64,000 bases of DNA from an uncultured Fluviicola sp. (GTDB lineage Bacteria; Bacteroidota; Bacteroidia; Flavobacteriales_D; Crocinitomicaceae): NCBI RefSeq assembly GCF_902168135.1, contig NZ_CABHOL010000012.1, forward strand, positions 57,978-121,977, given 5' to 3'. Under the pieces are notes generated by a model. The model saw only the letters and a list, made by a program, of their open reading frames with translations, ran no database searches and was not told the origin of the DNA. A program made the position numbers and the translations under genes. Shown piece by piece: positions 32,437-42,427 of the stretch; position 1 is the stretch's first letter; each line of letters starts with the position of its first letter.

Positions 32437-32466
32437 ATCGATTTTATTCATATCCGCTTCTGGTCC

Positions 32467-35292
32467 TTATTTCAAAAGATTCACATGTCCAATCAAATCT
32501 ACGCGGTAATCCTTTACCTTTTGCTTGATGACGATCTTCCAGGAGTATGCCCCTTCTTTACAAAGTTCTCCATTGTATGTTCCATCCCAGCCAAATGCCG
32601 TATCATGCGTTTCGAAAATTACTTCTCCCCATCGGTTAAAGATCAGCATGGTATAAGACTGCTTGTCAAACGCATCATTGAAAATCGGTAAGAAAACATT
32701 GTTGTACTCGTCTCCATCCGGTGTGAATGAATTCGGGATAAACCATGTTAAATCTTCCTTTACTTCAATCGTTGTGGTTGCCGAATCGATACAAATCCCA
32801 TTCATTGCATACAGGGTGATGGTGTATGATCCTGCCCTGTCAGGGTAAGTATGACCAGGATTAAAAGCATTGGAAGTCGTTCCATCGCCAAATTCCCAGG
32901 AATAACTCACCGCATCGGTGGAATTATTGTCTGTATTTATGAATGGATTGTAAGTTGAAAGCTCAGTCGGAGTGGCATCAAAACTTGCATCCGGCTGCGG
33001 AAATATGGTAATCATGTCATTAACAGAAGATGTATTCACGCATCCATTCGAATCTGTAACCGTTAAACTCACATCAAAAACACCATCATTGGTATAATTT
33101 TGAATAACCGTTCCGCAAGTATTATCCGTTCCAATTCCCTCAAAATTCCAAGTACAATTGGATGCATTCGGAGTGCTATTGTAAAATGTTATTTCCTGCG
33201 GATTGCATCCGGAGGTAATATCACTATTAAATGCAATTACCGGCAGGTCAAAAACAGTTACAGTAACCATATCTGTTGTAAAACAAGCTCCTACACTTGC
33301 TGTAACTGTGTAAGTGGTCACACCGGGAACACTTCCGTCGAAAGTTGGGTTCGAAATAGCTGCATTGTTCAATCCGGTAATTGGTGTCCATGAATAATTG
33401 ACTCCGGAAGTCGATCCCCCACCGATCTGATTTGCACCGGGGGCATTTAAACAAATACTGATATCATTTCCGGCATTGGCAACCGGAGGAGAATCAACTG
33501 TAATTGTAAAAGCTGCTGCTGTTCCCAGGCATCCGTTCAAAGTCGGTGTTAGGGTAATTGTTCCGGTATTGGAACCTGATCCCGGATTTAAGCCGGTAAA
33601 CGATGTAATATTTCCCGTACCGTTCGCTGCCAGACCAATTGTTGTATTGTTGTTTACCCAGGTAAAGGTTGCCCCTGCAGGAACAGAAGTAAATGCAGGA
33701 ACTACAACTGCCGCATTCGAGCAGACAGTAATCGGAGCGGGTGCATTGGCAGAGGGATTCGGAGTAACCGTAATAGTTGCAGAACCTGATAAAGTTGAAC
33801 TGCACCCACCCGGTGGATTCACCTGAACACTGACCAATGTATAGGTTGTGGTTACCGTTGGAGAAACCGAAACAGTACTGTTTCCGGCAGCATCCAGAAC
33901 GGTCGTCTGGTTTGTTCCTCCAGCCTGGTAGGTGACTGTCGCATCCGGAGTTCCGGTGAAAGTAATGCTTGCACTCTGTCCTTCACAGATGCTGGAAGTT
34001 CCTGAAATTGCTGCTGTAGGTAAGGAAACAACGGTTATTGTTTGTGTAGTTGTACATCCGCCGGAATTCATATAAGTGATAGTAGTTATTCCGGCAGAAA
34101 CAGCTGTTACTATTCCCGAAGCTGAGACTGTTGCAACAGCAGTATTGGATGATGCCCATGGAGTTGAAGCATGTGCAGTCCCCGTACCGGTTAAATTACT
34201 TGTCCCTCCAATGCAGATGGTCGTCAGCGGAGCATTGATAACGGGAGTAGGATTCACAACAATAGTTGTTGTAGAAGTACACGGTGTTCCGGCAACAGTT
34301 GCTGTAACGGTATAGGTATAACTGCCTGCCGCTGCCGGAACCGGAACATTCGTTGGGTTCTGAACATTGGATGTAAATCCGTTTGGTCCTACCCAATTCC
34401 AGGCAGCACCCGCTACATTGGTTGCCGTTAAGTTAAAGGTTGTTGTTCCCTGGCAGACATCACCGCTGTTTCCGGCTGTAACCGTGCATCCACCGCAAGA
34501 ATTGACCGTAATTGTTGCTGTTGCGGCAGTAGACGACGGGCACAAAGGATTTCCCCCGGAGGAATTCACGGTGTAGGTGTACGTCCCGGGAGTACTCGGA
34601 GGTGTTGCCGTTACTGTAGAACCGGTTGTTCCACTTAAATTCGGTGAAGCCGCCCAGTTGTATACCCCGTTTCCTCCCGTAGCTGTCAATGTTACAGATT
34701 GCCCGGCACAAATAGTTGATGTGGCCGGAGTAACATCTACCGGAATTGCAACCCCGGTATTTGCTGCAAAGGTATAATCACAAATATCCCCGGCGTACCC
34801 ATCTATCATGATGTAATAAGTGCTTCCGGGAGTAAGCCCTGTAGCAGAAACGGTTTGAGAAGATGCTGATGGAGCAAGCTGATCGCAATAATAAGAGGTA
34901 ATATTTCCACCGCAAGTCCCTGAGAAGATCATAATCTGGATTCCGTCACCATATGTGGAGTTGTATACCCAACAATTAAACGAAATCGATGATGAAGAAG
35001 CTACAAATGATAAATAGGAATCATTTTCAACAGATCCGCAAAACGAACCGAGAAGTCCTGTTCCGGGACACGAACTTAATCCTAAGAATCCGCATCCAAA
35101 AGATGTTGCTGCTGAACCCCATGCATCCGGAGTGTAACTGGAAGACGTATTCCCGCAATAGCCGTTCAATTCACAAATAGGGGTTGCAGTAGCGCAAGTA
35201 TTCCCGGCAGCAGGATTTGACCCGCAGGGCGGCTGTCCAAAGCCTGAAACACTGAGCACAACGAAGACAAAAAAGTAGATCAGCTTTTTCAT
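32467..35292 (-). CDS. Ig/PKD-rich surface protein with type B T9SS C-terminal domain
   Basis: 941 aa. Signal peptide at 1-19 (LIYFFVFVVLSVSGFGQ). A cysteine-rich N-terminal domain (about 20-175; SFNCWVYNSTYGDGIQIMIF, YYIMIDGYAGDICDYTF) resembles bacterial pre-peptidase/CUB-like domains. Several Ig-like repeats follow, one BIG2-like (WASSNTAVATVSASGIVTAV), then two PKD-like domains (CTWNFEGIG, YSWEFGDGTTS). CHU_C ends the protein (IPNSFTPDGDEYNNVF, IFNRWGEVIFE, GHVNLLK). Secreted or surface-attached by the T9SS. Its start overlaps the stop of the small upstream gene (ATGA), so the two are translated together. Confidence 0.9.
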   Translation of the reverse strand: MKKLIYFFVFVVLSVSGFGQPPCGSNPAAGNTCATATPICELNGYCGNTSSSYTPDAWGSAATSFGCGFLGLSSCPGTGLLGSFCGSVENDSYLSFVASSSSISFNCWVYNSTYGDGIQIMIFSGTCGGNITSYYCDQLAPSASSQTVSATGLTPGSTYYIMIDGYAGDICDYTFAANTGVAIPVDVTPATSTICAGQSVTLTATGGNGVYNWAASPNLSGTTGSTVTATPPSTPGTYTYTVNSSGGNPLCPSSTAATATITVNSCGGCTVTAGNSGDVCQGTTTFNLTATNVAGAAWNWVGPNGFTSNVQNPTNVPVPAAAGSYTYTVTATVAGTPCTSTTTIVVNPTPVINAPLTTICIGGTSNLTGTGTAHASTPWASSNTAVATVSASGIVTAVSAGITTITYMNSGGCTTTQTITVVSLPTAAISGTSSICEGQSASITFTGTPDATVTYQAGGTNQTTVLDAAGNSTVSVSPTVTTTYTLVSVQVNPPGGCSSTLSGSATITVTPNPSANAPAPITVCSNAAVVVPAFTSVPAGATFTWVNNNTTIGLAANGTGNITSFTGLNPGSGSNTGTITLTPTLNGCLGTAAAFTITVDSPPVANAGNDISICLNAPGANQIGGGSTSGVNYSWTPITGLNNAAISNPTFDGSVPGVTTYTVTASVGACFTTDMVTVTVFDLPVIAFNSDITSGCNPQEITFYNSTPNASNCTWNFEGIGTDNTCGTVIQNYTNDGVFDVSLTVTDSNGCVNTSSVNDMITIFPQPDASFDATPTELSTYNPFINTDNNSTDAVSYSWEFGDGTTSNAFNPGHTYPDRAGSYTITLYAMNGICIDSATTTIEVKEDLTWFIPNSFTPDGDEYNNVFLPIFNDAFDKQSYTMLIFNRWGEVIFETHDTAFGWDGTYNGELCKEGAYSWKIVIKQKVKDYRVDLIGHVNLLK

Positions 35293-35567
35293 TTGACAAC
35301 TTTTAAGCGTTCTTCGATATATACCAGTATTTGCTTATTCAGATCGGAAGGCTGTGTCCTGTTTTTGTAAATGTAGGATTCACGCCATTTCTTCAAATCG
35401 AATACGGATAGCAGATCAATTTGCCGGTAGAGTTTTTGCAAAGAATCGACAGAAAGTGTATCACCGGATAATTTGCAAACAGAATTTAAGGGCACAACGG
35501 TTTCGTGTGCGTGCGTAGTAGTTGCCCCAATAGCCGTAGCTATTGTTGCTAGTAGTAGTAATCTCAT
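35289..35567 (-). CDS. Small exported protein coupled to the CHU_C surface protein
   Basis: 92 aa. N-terminal signal peptide (LLLLATIATAIGATTTHAHE). The mature part is about 70 residues, charged and helical (LYRQIDLLSVFDLKKWRESY, QILVYIEERLKVVK). No known domain. The ATGA overlap with the large surface protein downstream implies coupled translation, so it may act in the same process (chaperone or partner, inference). Confidence 0.65.
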   Translation of the reverse strand: MRLLLLATIATAIGATTTHAHETVVPLNSVCKLSGDTLSVDSLQKLYRQIDLLSVFDLKKWRESYIYKNRTQPSDLNKQILVYIEERLKVVK

Positions 35568-35689
35568 AGTGTTGAATTATTTACAAATTCTAATTCAGGA
35601 ACGAATTTACAACAAAGTAGTTGCCTAATTCTTATGAAATCCAAATGATTAACTAAATAATAACCAAGTGTTAATTATTGAACAACTTA

Positions 35690-36721
35690 TTAATTCCCTA
35701 AAAAAGAATGTATACGTGAATTGACAATATCCGGCTGATCAAAACTTAGAAAATGTCCTGCATGTTGGATTGTGCCGGTATCAGGATTTGGCACCCATTT
35801 CATTACTTTCTCCAGACACCGCTGGTTATTGATGATATCTTTGTCTCCTATCAATACCAAAACCGGCATTGTTAAGGCATTCATTGATTTCCGTGAATAT
35901 GGAGTCATTTCAAAAATGCACGCAGAAATAGTTTCTTTTTCTGTTCCCAGGTAATATTGATCAAAATAGGTTTTACTTATCTTAATACTCCTTACAGATA
36001 ACCCGGCAAGGATATTCTTTAACTTCTCTTTGTCAGGTGAAATACAGTATGTGATATTACTCAACAAAGCAGAACTCGGCGGAATCCATGTAAATGTCTG
36101 GGCAGGACTCAGCAATACCAATTTCTTTATTTTTTCAGGTGTATTCAATGCAACTGCCGTAGCAAGCCATCCTCCGCGTGAGCATCCTACCAGGTAAAAC
36201 GAATTCAAACCCAGTTTTGAGAATATTTCATCGTACCAGCCCGCTATTTCATCTTTATTCAGCCGTTTCATAGTGCATGTCGACTTTCCGGGTTCCAATA
36301 AAAAATCAATCGCATAAACCCGATATTTTTGGGCCAGACTCTTCATATTCGGGTACCACATCGTCGAACTCGCATTCATACCGTGAAGCAGCACTAATGG
36401 CGGATTTTTAGAGTTTCCACATACCAAAACATGTGCATTTCCAAATTGCGTCGGAATGTCCTTTTCAGTTATCGGAAGCTCAAATAGAGATAGCGTCTTA
36501 TTGTAAGCGTTGATATAATCACTCAATGAGTCATTATGGACAAACTCATAATTTTTAGGGGAAGCGGTCGATCTTTCCTCCTCCGTACTTTTCTTGTTTC
36601 TCGTTTTTCTTTCATTTCCTTCCGACTTTCCTTTCGGGTTCTTTTTACCGTTATCCGAGCAGGACGAGAAAAGTGGATGCATTAACAATAAGGCGATCAC
36701 AAATCCTAAAACGCGCATCAT
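35690..36721 (-). CDS. Alpha/beta-hydrolase lipoprotein
   Basis: 343 aa. Lipobox LFSSC with C21, then a 30-residue Lys/Glu-rich linker, so probably a membrane-anchored lipoprotein. Hydrolase core from about residue 75: oxyanion segment LVLLHGMNASSTMW, nucleophile S182 in VGCSRGGW, acid in LIGDKDIIN, and catalytic H in IQHAGHFLSFDQP. The triad is complete. Substrate unknown. Divergent from the methyltransferase gene with only 37 nt between starts. Confidence 0.85.
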   Translation of the reverse strand: MMRVLGFVIALLLMHPLFSSCSDNGKKNPKGKSEGNERKTRNKKSTEEERSTASPKNYEFVHNDSLSDYINAYNKTLSLFELPITEKDIPTQFGNAHVLVCGNSKNPPLVLLHGMNASSTMWYPNMKSLAQKYRVYAIDFLLEPGKSTCTMKRLNKDEIAGWYDEIFSKLGLNSFYLVGCSRGGWLATAVALNTPEKIKKLVLLSPAQTFTWIPPSSALLSNITYCISPDKEKLKNILAGLSVRSIKISKTYFDQYYLGTEKETISACIFEMTPYSRKSMNALTMPVLVLIGDKDIINNQRCLEKVMKWVPNPDTGTIQHAGHFLSFDQPDIVNSRIHSFLGN

Positions 36722-36730
36722 AAAAGCAAC

Positions 36731-36738
36731 TATTTTTG
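36731..36738 (+). promoter_or_regulatory. -7 box upstream of the methyltransferase
   Basis: TATTTTTG, perfect TAnnTTTG, 20 nt before the GTG at 36759. It excludes translation starts further upstream. Confidence 0.4.
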
Positions 36739-36758
36739 CTAATTTACCCGAAAAAATT

Positions 36759-37412
36759 GTGAACTCAACAAATAATCAAAAAGCAGTTGACCTCTTTAAT
36801 AAACTGGCTGATTCTTACCAGGAACGTTTCTTTTCCGTAGATCATTATGAGGAATCCTTAAAAATACTTTTGGAACAGTTGGAAGATGGTTCAAATGTTT
36901 TAGATATCGCCTGCGGTCCCGGAAATATCAGTCACTATTTATTGGAACACCTACCAGGATTAAAACTGCTGGGCATAGACCTGGCGCCAAATATGATTGA
37001 CCTTGCCCGAAAAAACAATCCCGGTGCCCGCTTTTTGGTTTACGACGCCCTGCTGATCGATCAGCTGGAATCGAGTTTTGATGCGGTCGTAATCGGGTTT
37101 CTTTTTCCCTATCTTTCGATAGACCAGGTTGAGCTATTCCTGTTTAAAGTATACGAGAAACTGAATGAAAATGGGATCATTTACTTAAGCACGATGGAAG
37201 ACCTTTACGAAAACTCACGTTTGAAAAAATCGAGTACCGGTGAAGAGTTGATGATGCATTATTACGAAGCTGATTTTTTGCTGCGCCTGCTGGAACAGAT
37301 CGGTTTTCACATGATCTCTGTCCGAAAACAGCCTTTCGCTGTTTCAGAAACTGAATCTGATACCGATTTGATCATTATTGCACGAAAAAAAAGTTTCTTT
37401 CAAACTCCCTGA
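36759..37412 (+). CDS. Class I SAM-dependent methyltransferase, GTG start
   Basis: 217 aa. The open frame extends upstream into antisense of the hydrolase, but family alignment and the promoter box point to GTG at 36759 (VNSTNNQKAVDLFNKLADSY). Motif I is VLDIACGPGNISHYLLEHL (about 46-64), then LLGIDLAPNMIDLARKNNPG and a motif-IV-like FDAVVIGFLFPYLS. Methyltransf_25/11 type; the acceptor is unknown. Divergent from the lipoprotein hydrolase, and its end faces lysA. Confidence 0.82.
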   Translation: MNSTNNQKAVDLFNKLADSYQERFFSVDHYEESLKILLEQLEDGSNVLDIACGPGNISHYLLEHLPGLKLLGIDLAPNMIDLARKNNPGARFLVYDALLIDQLESSFDAVVIGFLFPYLSIDQVELFLFKVYEKLNENGIIYLSTMEDLYENSRLKKSSTGEELMMHYYEADFLLRLLEQIGFHMISVRKQPFAVSETESDTDLIIIARKKSFFQTP

Positions 37413-37465
37413 GCCGACAATCAATTGCCGACTCAAGAAAGATTTGATGAACAAAAACTGGTTGC

Positions 37466-38701
37466 TTACTCAGTCATTTTTGCGACATATTCAGCACTTA
37501 AAGTCAAATCTATTTCATTCCGAATAACGTCATCCAGCGTCTCTCTCTTTCTGATCAAATGCGGAACTCCGTCCCTGATATAAACTTCAGCAGGCCTCAA
37601 ACGCGAATTGTACTGATTGCTCATGCTGAAACCGTAAGCCCCGGCATTGTAAATCCCAAGTACATCTCCAACCTTTGCTTCTGAAATCGGCCGGTCATAG
37701 CCAAACGTGTCTGTCTCACAAATGTAACCTACCACGGAATACAATTTTTTCTGTCCTGCAGGGTTCGAAATATTTTCGATGCGGTGATATGCATTGTAAA
37801 ACATCGGACGGATCAAATGGTTTTGTCCGCTGTTTACTCCCAGAAAAACGGTTGAGGTTGTTTGCTTTACCACATTGACAGAAACCAACAGCACTCCGCT
37901 TTCACTCACCAGGAACTTTCCGGGTTCAAACCATAATTCCAGTTCACGACCATATTCCTTGCAGAAATTTTGAAAAGACTCTCCAATCTTTGTTCCGATT
38001 TCTTCGATAGGAGTCACGAAGTCACCTTCTTTGTAAGCTACTTTGAATCCCGATCCGAAATCCATGAACTTCAATTCCGGAAAATAACCCGCAGCCTGGT
38101 AAAGCAAATCGGCTCCCTGGAGGAACACATCTGCATCCACGATATCACTTCCGGTATGCATGTGCAGACCAACAATATGTAATTTATAGTGTTCAACAAT
38201 TCGCTGAATATGTCTTAACTGGTGAATTGAAATTCCGAACTTGGAATCGATGTGACCGACTGAGATATTGGCGTGTCCCCCAGCTAAAATATGCGGGTTT
38301 ATCCGGATACAAACCGGAACCAAACCACCGAATACCATCCCGAAATGTTCCAGTACACTCAGGTTGTCTATGTTAATCATGACTCCCAAAGCAACCGCTT
38401 CTTCAATCTCAGAAAATGCCACACCATTCGGAGTATACATAATTTCTTCCGGCTCAAAACCTGCTCTAATCCCCAAATGAACTTCCTCTATAGAAACAGC
38501 ATCCAAACCTGCTCCCTGCTCTTTGAGTGTTTTCAATACGTTGATATTGCTCAATGCCTTCATGGCATAGTGTAATTTCACTTCCTGCTTTCCGAAGGCG
38601 TTCTTCAGACGATTGTACTGCGAAATAATTTTTGCTTCATCGTACACATAAACCGGGGTTCCATATTCACCGGCTACAGATTCTAAGAGTCTTGAGTTCA
38701 T
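37466..38701 (-). CDS. lysA: Diaminopimelate decarboxylase
   Basis: 411 aa. Fold-type III PLP enzyme: PLP lysine K48 in VKLHYAMKALSN, histidine of the barrel in VGLHMHTGSD, GSGFKV phosphate loop, EPGKFLV, and the CETDTF motif carrying the active-site cysteine of the partner subunit. It converts meso-diaminopimelate to L-lysine in the last step of lysine synthesis. Cytoplasmic dimer. No neighbouring lysine genes. The promoter upstream has both elements at ideal spacing. Confidence 0.95.
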   Translation of the reverse strand: MNSRLLESVAGEYGTPVYVYDEAKIISQYNRLKNAFGKQEVKLHYAMKALSNINVLKTLKEQGAGLDAVSIEEVHLGIRAGFEPEEIMYTPNGVAFSEIEEAVALGVMINIDNLSVLEHFGMVFGGLVPVCIRINPHILAGGHANISVGHIDSKFGISIHQLRHIQRIVEHYKLHIVGLHMHTGSDIVDADVFLQGADLLYQAAGYFPELKFMDFGSGFKVAYKEGDFVTPIEEIGTKIGESFQNFCKEYGRELELWFEPGKFLVSESGVLLVSVNVVKQTTSTVFLGVNSGQNHLIRPMFYNAYHRIENISNPAGQKKLYSVVGYICETDTFGYDRPISEAKVGDVLGIYNAGAYGFSMSNQYNSRLRPAEVYIRDGVPHLIRKRETLDDVIRNEIDLTLSAEYVAKMTE

Positions 38702-38723
38702 TTTATTACTACTTTTCAGGGTG

Positions 38724-38755
38724 CAAAATTAAAAACAAATAATTTATTTCACAAA
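38724..38755 (-). promoter_or_regulatory. lysA promoter
   Basis: On the minus strand: TTTG (38752-38755), 20 nt, TAATTTTG (38724-38731). Full Bacteroidota consensus. Leader of about 18 nt to the ATG. Confidence 0.65.
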
Positions 38756-38773
38756 TTTTTTGTTTTAACACAA

Positions 38774-38802
38774 TTTGTTCGAAATAAAACACTCTATTTT
38801 TG
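38774..38802 (+). promoter_or_regulatory. Promoter of the DUF4139 gene
   Basis: TTTG (38774-38777), 17 nt, TATTTTTG (38795-38802). Spacing slightly short. It lies over the longer reading frame's start at 38800 and so favours the ATG at 38845. Confidence 0.45.
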
Positions 38803-38844
38803 AACGGAAATACTGCTTATATGTATTACGCTAAAACCAATTCT

Positions 38845-40578
38845 ATGAAAAAACACTTTTTAAACCTATTGATGGTTCTTTTTCCCCTGGCAATTTTTGC
38901 ACAGAACATTCATGAGCAGGTTCTTAAAACGGAAATCAAACGTGTAAAGCTTTTCCTTACTGCCGGTGAAATGACCCACGAAACGCAGGTGAAATTAACG
39001 AAGGGAAGAAATAAGATCATCTTTTCGGGAATTTCGGCATTTGCAGACCCACGAACCATCCAATTTACCGGTTCAGGTTCTTTTCGAATGGTTTCTATTT
39101 CAACAGAAATGGATTTTTTAGCTGCCGAACAATGGAATCCGAAAATTAAGATCCTTGCAGATTCTTTGGAACACTTGAAAGACCGCCATCAACTGAATGT
39201 GGATTTATTGAGTTCTTACCAGGCTGAACTGGGGATTTTGAACACCAATAAGGATTTAAAAGGCCAAAACACGCTGACGATTGATCAAATCAAAGCAGCC
39301 GGAGAATACTACCGCACCCGTACTTTTGAGATCAATAAAACGATTACCAAAATCAAAAAAGAACAAGATATTCTTTCCGCAAAGATCAACGACACCCGTT
39401 TCCAGCTGACGGAATTGAATTATACGGAAAATCAACGCAGTAACCAGGTGATTGTATTGATCGATGCAGATAATAACACCGATATTTCAGGCACTTTGAA
39501 ATACCTCGTTTCTGATTGCGGCTGGGCAGCAACTTACGACCTTTCGGCAACAGACCTGAATCAGCCCATCAACCTGAAATATAAGGCACAGGTGTATAAC
39601 AACACCGGAAACGAGTGGAAAAACGTTATTTTGACTTTAAGTACATCCGATCCGCTTTTGAGTGCCGCTTCTCCTGTTTTAAACCCGTTTTATATCCGTT
39701 ACGGAGAGCAGGCGGAATACACTAAAAAATCATACGTTCAGCCTATCCAGCAAAAAGCTGATTACCGCAATGAAGTAATGAACGAGATTAACATGGCCAA
39801 CCAACGCGCTTATGATAATTACGTGCTTGATCAAAAAGTAACCGAGAATACGGCAGGTTTCCTGAGTTCTGATCGATTCGGCGGTAAAAATGAAGGTAAA
39901 AAAGTCAGCACGGTTGCCATGAAGCAAATTGAGATTTCTGATCTGAATGCAGAATTCGTGATCACTCATCCGTTTTCCTGCCCGACAGATGCAAAACCTT
40001 ATATTGTAGAAATCAAGGAAATCAACATGCCGGCAACATTCACACATGTTTCTATTCCGAAATTAGACCAGGGATCTTTCTTGCTGGCAAACATTGTTGG
40101 ATGGCAGGACCTGGATCTCATTCCCGGACCAACGAATGTATATTTTGCAGGAAATTATGTGGGAGTCAGCGAAATCAATACGAATAACGTAGACGATACG
40201 CTCAGTCTTTCTTTCGGGCGTGATTCAAAGATACAGGTATTGCGTAAGCTAAAATCTGAAATGAGCACCAAGAAAATTTCCGGAAGCACGAAAAAGGACA
40301 CCTATTACTATGATATTCAGGTCCGAAACAACCGAACAGTCCCTGTAAAAATCAATGTATTTGATCAAATTCCATTATCAAATTCAAGCGAGATCACCGT
40401 TACGGTAGAAACTATCGGTACAGGCAAAAAGAATGACCTCACCGGTGAAGTATCCTACATGGTGACCCTCCAGCCGGGAGAAACCGCAAACCTGGAGATC
40501 GGTTATTCGGTCAGATATCCTAAAAATGCCAAAATTTTGACCAGGACTTTCAAAACGGTTAGCAGCCCAAGTTTTTAA
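38845..40578 (+). CDS. Exported DUF4139/DUF4140 (mucoidy-inhibitor-like) protein
   Basis: 577 aa from MKKHFLNLLMVLFPLAIFAQ, a signal peptide; upstream in-frame ATGs lie in the promoter. The N-terminal DUF4140 part (KTEIKRVKLFLTAGEMTHET, GRNKIIFSGISAFADPRTIQ) is followed by a coiled coil (about 100-195), then DUF4139 (LVSDCGWAATYDLSA, LKYKAQVYNNTGNEWKNVIL, RNNRTVPVKINVFDQIPLS). It matches MuiA-family proteins, whose biochemical role is not established. Periplasmic or outer-membrane facing. Monocistronic, terminator after it. Confidence 0.88.
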   Translation: MKKHFLNLLMVLFPLAIFAQNIHEQVLKTEIKRVKLFLTAGEMTHETQVKLTKGRNKIIFSGISAFADPRTIQFTGSGSFRMVSISTEMDFLAAEQWNPKIKILADSLEHLKDRHQLNVDLLSSYQAELGILNTNKDLKGQNTLTIDQIKAAGEYYRTRTFEINKTITKIKKEQDILSAKINDTRFQLTELNYTENQRSNQVIVLIDADNNTDISGTLKYLVSDCGWAATYDLSATDLNQPINLKYKAQVYNNTGNEWKNVILTLSTSDPLLSAASPVLNPFYIRYGEQAEYTKKSYVQPIQQKADYRNEVMNEINMANQRAYDNYVLDQKVTENTAGFLSSDRFGGKNEGKKVSTVAMKQIEISDLNAEFVITHPFSCPTDAKPYIVEIKEINMPATFTHVSIPKLDQGSFLLANIVGWQDLDLIPGPTNVYFAGNYVGVSEINTNNVDDTLSLSFGRDSKIQVLRKLKSEMSTKKISGSTKKDTYYYDIQVRNNRTVPVKINVFDQIPLSNSSEITVTVETIGTGKKNDLTGEVSYMVTLQPGETANLEIGYSVRYPKNAKILTRTFKTVSSPSF

Positions 40579-40603
40579 GGCCCAAAACATACTGTTAAAA
40601 ATG

Positions 40604-40634
40604 AAAGACTCCTTATTTAATAGGGAGTTTTTTT
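40604..40634 (+). terminator. Terminator of the DUF4139 gene
   Basis: ACTCCTTATT / AATAGGGAGT stem (one G-T pair) followed by a seven-T run. Confidence 0.75.
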
Positions 40635-40708
40635 ATGTTATGTAAAGCAAACCTAAATCTTTAGTAAATTTTTTGTTAAAACATTAGGAATTAACTACAT
40701 CGTTTTAG

Positions 40709-40716
40709 TATGTTTG
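40709..40716 (+). promoter_or_regulatory. -7 box of the lectin-like gene
   Basis: TATGTTTG, perfect TAnnTTTG; predicted start near 40721, just upstream of ATGs at 40726 and 40732. Confidence 0.4.
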
Positions 40717-40731
40717 TTTCAAACTATGATT

Positions 40732-42309
40732 ATGAAGCAAACTATCCTACTACTAATTTTTAGTGGTTTGTTCCTCATTCGTGCATATGCATGCACCGGC
40801 GGAACCTCATCCGGAGCACTCACTCCAACAGCAGTCTATCAAACAGTGGCAACTCAAAACGGAACGTATTACACGGTAAACGTCGTTCAATGCAACCAAT
40901 ATGAATTTACCTTTTGCGCGGGAGGCAGTTCGTCTTCCATGGATTCGCAATTAACGATATTGGATGCAGCCGGAGCGACCGAAATCGTTTACGCCGATGA
41001 TATTTGCGGAACCAATGCCTCAATTAACTGGACTGCAACCTTTACAGGTACAATCCGTATCCTGATTTCGAAATACAACTGTGTACACGATCTGACTTCA
41101 AATGTAACCCTGGCTTACAAAATGGTTGCAAACACAGGAAGTTATTGTCTAAACGGAAATGCCAGCTATCAGACAATCGGCGGGCAAAGCTGTATCCAAC
41201 TCACTCCTGAAACGTCCGATCAAACAGGATGTGCATGGAACAATACCGTAATTGATTTCAATCAGCCGTTCAATCTCTCTTTGAATTATTATTTCGGGAA
41301 CAATATCAACGGTGCGGATGGAACCACATTTACATTCCAGCCGAATCCAACAGCATGCGGAACTGCCGGAGGACAACTCGGAGCAGGAAATATTTCCAAT
41401 TCACTGGTGATCGAATTTGACACCTATGACAATGACAATCCTGCTCACGTCTACGATATGCTCGCAGATCACATTGCTGTTGAAATAGATGGAAACCTCC
41501 AGGGACCAGGGGCTCCTTATTGTGGTCCTGTAGCAGCATTTGCTTCACTTGCGAACTTAGATGATGGTGCTGTTCATACTATTATGATCTCATGGGATCC
41601 TGCAACACAGAATCTCAGAGTCTATGTCGACGGAAGCCTGCGCCTTACCTGCAATGGAAATTTTGTAACTTCCGTATTCGGAGGGGACAATACGGTATAC
41701 TGGGGAGCTACTGCCGCAACAGGTGGTTTGAACAATCAGCAGTATTTCTGTCCCTCAACAGTCGTGCTTCCGGTCGAGTTAAGCGCTTTTAAAACCAATT
41801 GCGAAGGTGAATTCAACCGAATTTTCTGGAGGGCTGAAACCGAAACCCGTCTGGACCATTATTCTATTGAATACACTTATGACGGCCAACTTTTCTACCC
41901 GCTTGCAATTATCCAGGCCAGTGGTAATTCGGATGAGCCATTGGAATATACTTATTTAGATCAACGCAAATGGGACAAGCAGATTTATTATCGCCTGACA
42001 TCTGTTGATCTTAACGGAGAACTGGAATACAGCGATCTCATAGCTGCCTTCAATTGCTCTGTGGATTCGAAAAAACTGATTACAGGACTTACTTCAGATA
42101 ACGGTGTGATATCCATTCATTTCGCGGACAAATCTATTTATTACCAGGTATTCGACCTGAATGGAAAAGCGATCACTGAAATCTTAAATAATGATGAAAA
42201 ATCTGAAAACCAATTAATTACATCTGCATCACAAGGGATTTACATCCTTAAATCGTGGAACAAACAGGAAACAATCTTTGAAAACCAACGCTTTTTCATT
42301 GAAAAATAA
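40732..42309 (+). CDS. Exported L-type-lectin-like protein with possible T9SS sorting end
   Basis: 525 aa from MKQTILLLIFSGLFLIRAYA (signal peptide); ATG at 40726 is possible too. Residues about 20-130 form a beta domain with paired cysteines. About 140-350 resemble a legume/L-type lectin: GADGTTFTFQ, SLVIEFDTYDNDN, HIAVEIDG, VHTIMISWDPATQNLRVYVD. A segment common before T9SS type A domains follows (VVLPVELSAFKTNCEGEFNR, LDHYSIEYTYDGQLFYPLA, LEYTYLDQRKWDKQIYYRLT). The final 70 residues look like a degenerate sorting domain without the usual P-NP. Likely secreted carbohydrate-binding protein. Confidence 0.78.
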   Translation: MKQTILLLIFSGLFLIRAYACTGGTSSGALTPTAVYQTVATQNGTYYTVNVVQCNQYEFTFCAGGSSSSMDSQLTILDAAGATEIVYADDICGTNASINWTATFTGTIRILISKYNCVHDLTSNVTLAYKMVANTGSYCLNGNASYQTIGGQSCIQLTPETSDQTGCAWNNTVIDFNQPFNLSLNYYFGNNINGADGTTFTFQPNPTACGTAGGQLGAGNISNSLVIEFDTYDNDNPAHVYDMLADHIAVEIDGNLQGPGAPYCGPVAAFASLANLDDGAVHTIMISWDPATQNLRVYVDGSLRLTCNGNFVTSVFGGDNTVYWGATAATGGLNNQQYFCPSTVVLPVELSAFKTNCEGEFNRIFWRAETETRLDHYSIEYTYDGQLFYPLAIIQASGNSDEPLEYTYLDQRKWDKQIYYRLTSVDLNGELEYSDLIAAFNCSVDSKKLITGLTSDNGVISIHFADKSIYYQVFDLNGKAITEILNNDEKSENQLITSASQGIYILKSWNKQETIFENQRFFIEK

Positions 42310-42391
42310 AATCATTCATACTGTTATCTATAGGTGTTCGCCCCATTTTTTTTAACACTTGCCGAATAATTTAAATGAACTAGTGTTTTAA

Positions 42392-42423
42392 TTTGGAAGT
42401 AGTTACGGCCTTGGATATATTTG
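42392..42423 (+). promoter_or_regulatory. Consensus promoter without a following gene
   Basis: TTTG (42392-42395), exactly 20 nt, TATATTTG (42416-42423). The best-formed promoter in the window. A dyad TTAGA-N8-TCTAA (42424-42441) overlaps the predicted start and could be an operator. Confidence 0.65.
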
Positions 42424-42427
42424 TTAG

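Noticed and set aside
36594..36758. N-terminal extension of the methyltransferase from an upstream ATG
   Set aside because: It would run antisense over the hydrolase start and over a perfect -7 box; the family alignment begins at the GTG at 36759.
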